From the NCBI GenBank assembly GCA_965227045.1, contig OZ245718.1, positions 1,984,001 to 2,048,000 of the forward strand: a stretch of DNA of 64,000 bases, written 5' to 3'. Within the stretch, counting starts at the first letter, position 1; every line of letters starts with the position of its first letter. The notes below the pieces were generated by a model. The model was not told where the DNA came from. It was given only the letters and a program-made list of their open reading frames with translations, and made no database searches. The position numbers and the translations under genes are program-made. Origin of the DNA: UBA10649 sp965227045 (GTDB taxonomy: Bacteria > Actinomycetota > Actinomycetes > S36-B12). Below are positions 57,104 to 64,000 of the stretch, piece after piece.

Positions 57104-58238
57104 CGAGCAGTGCAGATCTCTGGATGGCGTCGACGACCTCCGCGCACCTCATCGCATCGTCGATCGTCGGCGGGCCAGATGTGAGTCGGCCTGACAACGT
57201 ATCGACGATCCTCCGGTGCAACGAGATGAATGCGTCGACGTACCCCAGCCCAAGTCCGGACACCGGGAATCTCAGGTCGCCGTCGGGGTCGTCCGGACCG
57301 ATGACAAGAGTCTGATAGGCATTGGACAGCGTGGAGAACTGAAGTTCTTCCGGTCTGCGCCAGCTGAAGCGCAAAGCGCCTTTCGTCCCCAGCACCTCGA
57401 ATGCGACATCCGTCGACTCTCCACACGCGGCCCATGTAGCCGCAATCTGACCGGTGGCGCCGTTCTCGAACTTCATTAACATGGCCGTGTGATCGTCCAC
57501 TCGTATAGGTACGCGAGTCGACGACGATGGTGAGGCCGGGCGGTCGCGGACCACGGTTTGGCTGAGTGCTGAAACGTCGACGATTTCCCCGGCCAGGTAC
57601 CGTGCCAGGTCGATCGCATGAGACCCAATATCAACTGCGGCCCCGCCTCCAGAGCGCTCGGCATCCATCCGCCACGACGTTGGGTAGTTCGGATCCAGTC
57701 CGTGGCCGTGAACCATCTGCCCCCGGTATGCAAAAACCTCGCCGATATCGCCCTGCATGATCATCTGCTTCGCTAGTTGCACCGTGGGCCAAGTCCTGAA
57801 AACGAACGACACGGCATGTTCGAATCGAGAGCGTTTGGCAGCAGCGTGAATGCTTCTCGCGTCGGCTATGTTCGACGCGAGTGGCTTTTCGCAGACCACA
57901 TACTTCCCCGCTTCGAGGGCGTCCTCCGCGACGACACGATGTTGATCGTTGGGAACGGCCACGATCACGACATCAACGTCAGTTGCACGGGTGACGTCTC
58001 GGTAGTCGACGGAGCTACGCGGCAACGCATGAGGGAAGCGTGCTAACGCATCAGCATCGCTGTCGGCGCCTGTAACAAGAATCAGGTCGACTCCGCAGTA
58101 CGAAGTCAGGCGCCTCAAAGCGTCCAAGTGCAGGGTCGCAATGAAGCCGAGTCCGACTATCCCGTATCGGATCCGTTCACTCTCCAAGACTCCCGGTCCG
58201 GAGGGACGACTTCCGCTAGGTGCCGACCCGGTACTCAC
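57075..58238 (-). CDS. Gfo/Idh/MocA-family dehydrogenase
   Basis: 387 aa. The Rossmann domain is YGIVGLGFIATLHLDALRRL, and the family motif EKP is in YVVCEKPLASNIADARSIHAAAKR. The C-terminal domain has GGAAVDIGSHAIDLARYLAGE with the catalytic-type D-x3-H. The enzymes oxidise sugars, inositols or related polyols with NAD(P). The start overlaps the stop of TIM-barrel gene 2 by 4 nt. Gene order suggests that oxidation of a ring hydroxyl is coupled to the two TIM-barrel isomerases. Confidence 0.92.
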   Translation of the reverse strand: MSTGSAPSGSRPSGPGVLESERIRYGIVGLGFIATLHLDALRRLTSYCGVDLILVTGADSDADALARFPHALPRSSVDYRDVTRATDVDVVIVAVPNDQHRVVAEDALEAGKYVVCEKPLASNIADARSIHAAAKRSRFEHAVSFVFRTWPTVQLAKQMIMQGDIGEVFAYRGQMVHGHGLDPNYPTSWRMDAERSGGGAAVDIGSHAIDLARYLAGEIVDVSALSQTVVRDRPASPSSSTRVPIRVDDHTAMLMKFENGATGQIAATWAACGESTDVAFEVLGTKGALRFSWRRPEELQFSTLSNAYQTLVIGPDDPDGDLRFPVSGLGLGYVDAFISLHRRIVDTLSGRLTSGPPTIDDAMRCAEVVDAIQRSALLDGTWQRVGH

Positions 58239-59092
58239 GATGTCGACCGCCCCACGAACGCTGTGAGGTACGCGGAGTCTGCCAATTCCAATGCGGCAAC
58301 GACTTCGTCATTCGACAGAGCATCTAAGTCCGTACTAAAGACCTCGACGCCTACGATGTCCCCGGCCCCGATCTCGGCCAGGTTCCCCACGATTTGATGC
58401 AAGGGAAATGAACCGTGTCCCGGGAGCCTTCGCGCATTCAACATGTCGTCGACGCCGTCGGTCCCGTCGGGCAGAATCGAGACACCGTCGGAGATCTGAA
58501 TGGCGGATATCAGTCTCCCGTCGACCGCGAGAATCTGATCGGGTGATCCGTACCCACGGACAAAGTGGTAGGCGTCGAACAAGACGCGACCATTGTCTCG
58601 TCCGGCAAGCTCGACGACTCTAACTGCGGCTTCAAGATCGGGCACGCCAGACCAGTACGGCAAGAACTCGAGGTCGCACCGGATTCCCAGTTCGCGCGCC
58701 TCGTCGCATACGTCGCCAAAGTCAGACGCAAGCTCGTCCTCGGTCGTATCTTCAGCGTTGACTATTGCTGGAAGAGTGATGGAGGCAACGCCTAACCGCT
58801 CAGCGCACGCGAAGAAGTCTGCGCGCGACGTCGCAGAGAACTCGCGCAACTGAGGTGAGAGGTTCGCATCCCGGTACCCTCGCGTCCACCTCACAAGCGG
58901 GTCCAGGTGAGAGAGTTGCACCTCGCCACATACTTCCTTCACTGCCTCAAGAGGAATTCCCGAGGCTTCCCACTGGGCCAAGGTGTTGGGCGAGAGTGAC
59001 ATCTTTCGGCAACCCAATTGGCGTGCCACCTCGACTCGTTCGTGCAGGGACCGGTTTCGAACATTTCCTTCCCACAGGATTGATTCAGCCAT
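58235..59092 (-). CDS. Sugar phosphate isomerase/epimerase-like TIM-barrel protein 2
   Basis: 285 aa from ATG 59092 (MAESILWEGNVRNRSL), with GAGGGAG upstream; the 81 extra codons in front belong to antisense of the upstream gene. Barrel features: VEVARQLGCRKMSLSPNTLAQWE, CDLEFLPYWSGVPDLEAAVRVVELAGRDNGRVLFDAYHFVRG, ISAIQISDGV, LPGHGSFPLHQIVGNLAEIGAGDIVGVEVFSTD. It is a paralogue of the protein at 56153 at low identity. The ATG overlaps the reductase stop by 8 nt. Confidence 0.88.
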   Translation of the reverse strand: MAESILWEGNVRNRSLHERVEVARQLGCRKMSLSPNTLAQWEASGIPLEAVKEVCGEVQLSHLDPLVRWTRGYRDANLSPQLREFSATSRADFFACAERLGVASITLPAIVNAEDTTEDELASDFGDVCDEARELGIRCDLEFLPYWSGVPDLEAAVRVVELAGRDNGRVLFDAYHFVRGYGSPDQILAVDGRLISAIQISDGVSILPDGTDGVDDMLNARRLPGHGSFPLHQIVGNLAEIGAGDIVGVEVFSTDLDALSNDEVVAALELADSAYLTAFVGRSTS

Positions 59093-61151
59093 GAGACTCC
59101 CTCTGCAAAGTTGCGAAGTGCGCGGAATTCGGGAACTCACGAGGCGCCACGGCACTTGCACGGGGGTCGCGGTTGCGAAGTCCACGGACCACCTCGTAGG
59201 CATCCGCGACAGCGGACCGTACATCCCCGGGCAACAACGCCTCGCCGATGCAATACACCTCGGCGAAACCCTCCGCTGTCCCAGAGGACCATGGGTTAAT
59301 CGGAACGCGGGGAGCGCAGAGCACCACGCTGTCAATCCCCGTCAGGGTCTCCTCACTCACCTCAAGGATCGCGTCGACGTCCGACATGCGCACTGTCCGG
59401 GAGCCCATCCAGGACAGTGATTTGTCGGTGACAAATGCGCACCCAGACCGACGCAGTTGCGAGATCGCCTCGTCGAGTCCCCCGAGCGTCGTCGACGACG
59501 GTGGCGTACCCACGATGGCGACGACGTTAACCCCGGCATTTGTGAGTGACAGCGCCGTCCCGACCGCGGTTGCGTCACCACCGATCACTACGCACCTGTC
59601 ACCGACCGCCGGAACATTCTCAATCGCGTCGGCGAAGTTGAGGACTGGAAGCGTCGAGTCCGGCGCGCGCACGCCCCGCGGCAGAACAGGCTTCGCCCCA
59701 GTCGCAACCACTAGAACATCACCGTGCAGTCCACTGGAGGTTGGATCCAACGGGGTTCCCAAAGTCACCTTGACAGCGCTGGACGCGAGCCGGGACTCCA
59801 AAAACGACAAGTAGCGACCCCACCCTTCACGTCCCGGTTCGACGCAGGCGAGCCGTAGATTGCCGCCCAGCTTGCTTGTCGCTTCGAAGAGTTCAACCTC
59901 GAAACCTGCGTCATGCGCCTCCAGCGCGGCGACCATCCCTGCAGGTCCGCCGCCGGCCACCAAGACGCGTCCCGCACTGACATGCGGCCTCCGGATCGAG
60001 AGAGTCACTTCGAGCGTTTCGCGACCCATCCGCGGGTTTACGGTGCACGTTGCGTCCAGTTGTTGGCCGATCCGTGCGACGCATCCCTGATTGCATCCAA
60101 TGCAGGGGGTAACCGACGCGTCTTCGCCGTTCAGCGTCTTGATCACCATGCTGGGATCAGCCAGGAGAGCGCGGCCGTAGGCAATCACGTCCGCGGCGCC
60201 GTCACGTAGGGCGGCTTCGCCAGAGTGCAGATCGAGGAAGCGCCCTGCCAGAACAACGGGGATCCGCCACTCTGCTCGGAGCCTGGTTGCTATGGGTACG
60301 AGCCAGCCTTGTTCCACTGAACCCATGGGTGGGCTGATGGCTGACGGCGACTCTATGGTCCCTGCGTTCAAACTGAGGTAGTCGACGCCCTCATTTCGCA
60401 ACCGCACCCCGAGATCTGCGATGAACTCTTCGGTGAATCCTCCGTCCATGGCTTCAGTCACACTTAGCCGGCATCCGACAGCAACGCTTTGGTTGCCGAC
60501 GGCTTGACGTAGGGCCGCGACTGCGCGCACCGCGAACTCTTGCCGTCGGGACGGGCTACCACCGAAGTCGTCGTCGCGCTGATTGGTGCGTTCAGAAAGA
60601 AACTGGTGGACGAGGTATCCGTGAGCTCCGTGTAACTCGACGGCGTCGACGCCAGCGTCGATCGCGCGCCGGGCGGCATCGCCGTACTTTCCGAGTACGG
60701 CCATGACTTGGTCGGTATCCAACGGCGTGCACAACTCTCCGCCTGACTCCGGTGACGGGAGCTCCGACGGGCAGACGGGCCGTATGCCTGTGATGTGTCT
60801 GGATGCATGGCGGCCCGCGTGATGAAGCTCGACAGAGACCTTGGCGCCATGCGCATGGCAAGCCTCCACCAAGCGCGAGAATCCTCCCACCATGGCGTCG
60901 CTGTGGAGTCCCAGTTGGTGGATGCGGCCACGGCCTTCGGCGGCGACAAAAGTTGCCTCGATGTCGATCCAGCCGACGCCGCCGGCGGCCCTCTCCGCGT
61001 AGTGGAGCAGTGTCCTGGTCGATACTGCTCCGTCGGCAGTAGCGAAATTCCTCTCCATCGGCGCCATCATGATCCGATTGGGAACCACCATCGGCCCGAT
61101 CCGCGCCGGCTCCCTCAGGAGGGAGAACTCTGCCGTCGCGATGCCCGTCAC
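59085..61151 (-). CDS. Old-yellow-enzyme/Fe-S/FAD reductase (2,4-dienoyl-CoA reductase type)
   Basis: 688 aa. The FMN TIM barrel (residues about 10-340) has LREPARIGPMVVPNRIMMAPM, VSVELHHAGRHAS, GVDAVELHGAHGYLVHQFLSERTNQRDDDFGGS and the phosphate segment VIAYGRALLADPSMV. A four-Cys cluster CIGCNQGCVARIGQQLDATC would hold 4Fe-4S. A FAD/NAD(P) domain follows (RVLVAGGGPAGMVAALEAHDAGFEVELFEA; GDVLVVATGAKPVLP). The layout is that of 2,4-dienoyl-CoA reductase, trimethylamine dehydrogenase and bile-acid/enoate reductases. It probably reduces a conjugated double bond in a substrate imported by the adjacent transporter. Confidence 0.93.
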   Translation of the reverse strand: MTGIATAEFSLLREPARIGPMVVPNRIMMAPMERNFATADGAVSTRTLLHYAERAAGGVGWIDIEATFVAAEGRGRIHQLGLHSDAMVGGFSRLVEACHAHGAKVSVELHHAGRHASRHITGIRPVCPSELPSPESGGELCTPLDTDQVMAVLGKYGDAARRAIDAGVDAVELHGAHGYLVHQFLSERTNQRDDDFGGSPSRRQEFAVRAVAALRQAVGNQSVAVGCRLSVTEAMDGGFTEEFIADLGVRLRNEGVDYLSLNAGTIESPSAISPPMGSVEQGWLVPIATRLRAEWRIPVVLAGRFLDLHSGEAALRDGAADVIAYGRALLADPSMVIKTLNGEDASVTPCIGCNQGCVARIGQQLDATCTVNPRMGRETLEVTLSIRRPHVSAGRVLVAGGGPAGMVAALEAHDAGFEVELFEATSKLGGNLRLACVEPGREGWGRYLSFLESRLASSAVKVTLGTPLDPTSSGLHGDVLVVATGAKPVLPRGVRAPDSTLPVLNFADAIENVPAVGDRCVVIGGDATAVGTALSLTNAGVNVVAIVGTPPSSTTLGGLDEAISQLRRSGCAFVTDKSLSWMGSRTVRMSDVDAILEVSEETLTGIDSVVLCAPRVPINPWSSGTAEGFAEVYCIGEALLPGDVRSAVADAYEVVRGLRNRDPRASAVAPREFPNSAHFATLQRESHG

Positions 61152-62161
61152 CTCGTTCTCTTGACATGAGAAGCGAAGCCGAGAATGAGGAGGATCAGCA
61201 GACCCTGAGCGATGTTCTGGTAGGCGGTACTTAGCCCGAGGGTCACCACGAACGTCAAGAGAAGGCTAAGAAGTACCGCTCCGCCCCAAAGGCCGAGAAC
61301 GTAGGACCTGCCGCCGGTGATTAGCGTCCCACCGAGCACGACGACGGCCACCGACGACAGGAGGTACGGAGTGCCAAGGCCGATCTCGGCACCGATGTCC
61401 CAACCAGCGAGCATCCCGCCAATCGCCGCAAGGACGCCCGAAGCAATGAACGCCGCGGCCTCGCCTACTCGCCAGCGGAATCCAGCAAAGAAGGCGACGC
61501 GGCGGTTTTGGCCTATTCCAGATAGAGATCTACCCCAAGTCGTGCGCGAGAGCACGAAAGCACCCACCGCGGTGACGGCAATCGCGATCCAGACCAGGTT
61601 CAGCATGCCGAAGGTCGACGACGAGACGATCTGTGTTACTTGTTCGGGGACTCCAACGCTCAGGGAGCTCGACAAGTTCAGCGTCAAACTGTCAAGGATG
61701 AAGGCCATGGCGAGTGTGGCGACGATGGCGGGTAGATCGAAGATCCAGATGATCAGGACATTCGCCACACCGACCAGTGCTCCGCACAGGATTGTCGCCG
61801 CGATTGCGATCGGCAACCTCGACGTGTCGCCGTCGAGTACCACGACACTGACGAACGCAGCCAAGGTCATCGTGCTCGGAATTGACAGATCAATGTTTGC
61901 GTTTCCAGTAGTGATGACAATGAGTTGGCCCAGAGCCACCACCACGAGGATCGCTGAGTTCTGTAGGGCGCCGGATGCGATTCCCGGGAGTCCTCGTCCC
62001 GCGAGTTGACCAATCGCGATCAGGATCACGAAGGCGGCCAGGAACGGCCACACCGGGGGAGGGACACGGCCCAAGAGATTCCGATGACGGCTGTTGCCGG
62101 CGGCTGGTGTGGATGGGTCCTGCCCGCTAGCGACCAAGTTCGTGACGTTGTCAGAGTTCAT
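61148..62161 (-). CDS. Ribose/xylose-type ABC transporter permease 2
   Basis: 337 aa with about nine membrane helices. The BPD_transp_2 pattern is clear: NANIDLSIPSTMTLAAFVSVVVL, GALVGVANVLIIWIFDLPAIVATLAMAFILDSL, RTTWGRSLSGIGQNRRVAFFAGFRWRVGEAAAFIASGVLAAIGGMLAGWDIGAEIGLGTPYLLSSVAVVVLGGTLITGGRS. The start overlaps the stop of permease 1 by 11 nt and the stop overlaps the reductase start by 4 nt. Two different permeases indicate a heterodimeric channel. Confidence 0.93.
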   Translation of the reverse strand: MNSDNVTNLVASGQDPSTPAAGNSRHRNLLGRVPPPVWPFLAAFVILIAIGQLAGRGLPGIASGALQNSAILVVVALGQLIVITTGNANIDLSIPSTMTLAAFVSVVVLDGDTSRLPIAIAATILCGALVGVANVLIIWIFDLPAIVATLAMAFILDSLTLNLSSSLSVGVPEQVTQIVSSSTFGMLNLVWIAIAVTAVGAFVLSRTTWGRSLSGIGQNRRVAFFAGFRWRVGEAAAFIASGVLAAIGGMLAGWDIGAEIGLGTPYLLSSVAVVVLGGTLITGGRSYVLGLWGGAVLLSLLLTFVVTLGLSTAYQNIAQGLLILLILGFASHVKRTR

Positions 62162-63215
62162 CCTGTGCCACCTCCATCACGCCGCGGGTCTGCGCGCGTT
62201 GTTCCGCGAGTTGCTTTCGAGTAAGCACCGCTTCGAAGCCGTGCCGAATACGTCGGAGGGCCACGATGACGATCAGGACCACTCCCACGACGGCGCTTTG
62301 CCAAACCGATGAGAGGCCAATGAGAGAGACAACGGAGCCAATCATCGCCAGACTCAACGCGCCGAGGACAGCGCCGATGATCGATACACGGCCACCACTG
62401 AATTCGCCTCCTCCGAGAATTACTCCGCCGATGGCGAGGAGTGTGTACTGGGCAGTTCCAGTCGCGTTCCCACCGCCAGTAACTCCCGTAAGGGCGAGCC
62501 CCGCGAGGACACCGAGGAAGCCTGCCGTCGCATAGGCGATCACCTTGAGTCGCACGGCCGAGGAACCGGACCGGACGAGATTTTCATGGTTGGACCCAAG
62601 CGCTCGGAGTTTGAGTCCGGTTCTCGTGTGAAAGAGCAACAGGTGGAACACGATCGCAGTGAGGATGGCGATCCAGATGGGCATGGGGAACAACGGTGGC
62701 TTGGACTGGATGATCGCGGTAAGGCAATCCGGAGCGCTGCCTCCGGGCTGAGGAAGTACCAGTTGCGCGAGTCCGAACCAGATGAAGGCGGCGCCGAGAG
62801 TGGCCACGATGGAAGGGATTTGAGCGACCTCGATGATCAGCCCCAGCACGCCATATCCGGCGATCAGTCCAACTATCAGCAGAATGCCAAGCACTGGATT
62901 CGACGTCAGGTAGACCGCGACCACGACATTCGCCAAGCCGATGAAGTTTCCGATCCCCAAGTCGATGTCGCCGACAAGGATGACGAACGCTGCACTGCAC
63001 GCAGCGAACACGAGGACGATCGAGCTTTGGAGGAGTAGCGACAAGCCCAGGTAGGACAGCACGTTGGAGTTGAGCGAGGCCGCCCACATGACCAGTCCAA
63101 TGAGTGCCAGCAGGGCGATCACGACACTGCTGCTATCGCGCGCTACGGCCTTGGCGGCACCCAACCTGTCCGCAATTCCATGGGACGCGGGCTTTGGGAG
63201 ATCCCCGGCGTTCAT
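62151..63215 (-). CDS. Ribose/xylose-type ABC transporter permease 1
   Basis: 354 aa from ATG 63215 (MNAGDLPKPASHG), chosen because AGGAGGG lies upstream; ATG 63233 is less well placed. Membrane pattern and motifs of RbsC-like permeases: LVGDIDLGIGNFIGLANVVVAVYL, PSIVATLGAAFIWFGLAQL, HTRTGLKLRALGSNHENLVRSGSSAVRLKVIAYATAGFLGVLAGLALTG, TLLAIGGVILGGGEFSGGRVSIIGAVLGAL. Partner of permease 2 and of the ATPase encoded immediately upstream. Confidence 0.93.
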   Translation of the reverse strand: MNAGDLPKPASHGIADRLGAAKAVARDSSSVVIALLALIGLVMWAASLNSNVLSYLGLSLLLQSSIVLVFAACSAAFVILVGDIDLGIGNFIGLANVVVAVYLTSNPVLGILLIVGLIAGYGVLGLIIEVAQIPSIVATLGAAFIWFGLAQLVLPQPGGSAPDCLTAIIQSKPPLFPMPIWIAILTAIVFHLLLFHTRTGLKLRALGSNHENLVRSGSSAVRLKVIAYATAGFLGVLAGLALTGVTGGGNATGTAQYTLLAIGGVILGGGEFSGGRVSIIGAVLGALSLAMIGSVVSLIGLSSVWQSAVVGVVLIVIVALRRIRHGFEAVLTRKQLAEQRAQTRGVMEVAQDEL

Positions 63216-63249
63216 CAGTTCCCTCCTGTGCACTCTGGTTTGCGTGGAG

Positions 63250-64000
63250 TCAGCTCTGGAACGAAGTCGACAAGAACGTGCTGCTCGTTAGATCCTTGGC
63301 ATCGACACGTCTAACCAACTTGTTCTGATACATGACATAAACGGCATCACACTGCTGAAGCTCCTCGAACTCGCTTGAGTACCAAAGGATTCCTACGCCG
63401 TTTGCTGCTGCTAGTTCGCGGAGCATGACGTATGCGTCGTACTTGCTTCCGACATCGACTCCGCGGAACGGGTCGTCCAGCACAAGAAGTTCGGGGCCAT
63501 CTGCGAGAGCCCTGGCGAAGAGAACCTTCTGCTGGTTCCCACCGCTCAGCGTCAGGATGTTGTCCCGTCGCCGGCCGATGATTCCGAGTTCTTTGATCCA
63601 GCTGTCGGACACTTGGGCTTCTCGCCTGCGACTCAAGACCCGGACGCGCGAGACCCGTTTAAGGCTGGCCGCGACGAGGTTCTGTTCAATCGTCCAGAGC
63701 GGAAAGACTCCTGAGCCTGCACGGTCGCCGGTGACGTATCCGGTTCGCACTCTTTGCCGGCTCACCGCTGAACCGGGCAACGTCAACTTCATACGCTGGA
63801 CGGACCATGCGCGCTCTAACACAGTATTCTGGCCCTGTCCTTCAAGGCCGCCCAGTCCGATCAACTCGCCAGATCGGACAACGAGTTCGGTAGGCGAGTC
63901 CGTGCGTAGGCCGCCTACCGCGATACTCAAGAGGGTCGGGGCAGCGCGTTTCGCCGCCATCCTTGAGTCACCCGGATCAAGTTCGACGGGCTCAGCGTAG
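63250..64000 (-). CDS. Sugar ABC transporter ATP-binding protein, 5' end outside window
   Basis: Only the C-terminal 249 codons are visible; the frame is open to base 64000 without a start of its own. The second nucleotide-binding domain of an RbsA/XylG-type ATPase is seen: SGELIGLGGLEGQGQNTVLERA, the signature LSGGNQQKVLFARALADGPELLVLDDPFRGVDVGSKYDAYVMLREL (C loop and Walker B), and ILWYSSEFEELQQCDAVYVMYQNKLV. The Walker A of this half is degenerate (GLEGQGQN), as is usual for the second domain of these double ATPases. It energises the two permeases downstream. Confidence 0.92.
   Translation of the reverse strand, partial: YAEPVELDPGDSRMAAKRAAPTLLSIAVGGLRTDSPTELVVRSGELIGLGGLEGQGQNTVLERAWSVQRMKLTLPGSAVSRQRVRTGYVTGDRAGSGVFPLWTIEQNLVAASLKRVSRVRVLSRRREAQVSDSWIKELGIIGRRRDNILTLSGGNQQKVLFARALADGPELLVLDDPFRGVDVGSKYDAYVMLRELAAANGVGILWYSSEFEELQQCDAVYVMYQNKLVRRVDAKDLTSSTFLSTSFQS

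Noticed and set aside
1..64000. CRISPR arrays, rRNA genes, riboswitches and complete insertion sequences
   Set aside because: No regularly spaced repeat arrays, rRNA stretches, recognisable riboswitch cores or transposase frames were seen on either strand.

Overview
The window is 64 kb of high-GC DNA from an actinobacterium. Supporting signs are furA-katG, a DevR/DevS (DosR/DosS) type two-component pair, a MtrAB-LpqB-like regulator/kinase/lipoprotein triad, a TIGR03086/maleylpyruvate-isomerase-like protein, a luciferase-like (LLM, possibly F420-dependent) oxidoreductase, bacterial Ku, frequent GTG starts and promoters placed for leaderless mRNAs. No rRNA gene, intact tRNA or CRISPR array was seen, so genus and species cannot be named.

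1-43 kb looks like ordinary chromosome. It holds a DapB-like dehydrogenase, an OmpR-type RR/HK/GerMN-lipoprotein operon, furA-katG under a clear promoter with an operator in the spacer, a small putative dormancy/hypoxia locus (MOSC, UBP zinc finger, universal stress protein, DevR, PNPOx-like protein, DevS) with three DosR-box-like sites, many small enzymes, several large secreted proteins of unknown role (YCF48/BNR-like repeats, pentapeptide repeats, lamin-tail plus phytase-like), Ku, a degenerate HisA/PriA paralogue, LtrA, a 1000-residue LuxR-type ATPase regulator with a small overlapping partner ORF, a TetR/SDR divergent pair and a diguanylate cyclase.

43.1-55.8 kb is an accessory, defence-like region. 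Two 43-nt direct repeats of the 3' half of a tRNA-Thr(CGT)-like gene (45867-45909 and 55771-55813) bracket a roughly 9.9 kb island with no visible integrase. It carries a DUF4062-like protein, a RelE/Phd-YefM toxin-antitoxin pair with a TGTACA-centred operator, a four-gene operon (unknown, PD-(D/E)XK-like nuclease candidate, zinc ribbon protein, unknown) and an opposed two-gene pair. Just left of the island is an AlbA_2 (Schlafen-type) gene followed by a gene with an HEPN-like R-x4-H motif. By eye, the AlbA_2 and DUF4062 proteins share a C-terminal domain, and the first gene of the four-gene operon is a paralogue of a gene in the opposed pair. These two relationships are the best candidates for an undescribed system.

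55.8-64 kb is one long minus-strand catabolic operon: sugar-type ABC ATPase (cut by the window edge), two permeases, an old-yellow-enzyme/Fe-S/FAD reductase, a TIM-barrel isomerase, a Gfo/Idh/MocA dehydrogenase and a second TIM-barrel isomerase, most joined by short overlaps. Because both att-like repeats lack the tRNA 5' half, the intact tRNA is expected to the right of the window, and this operon may belong to a second tandem island.
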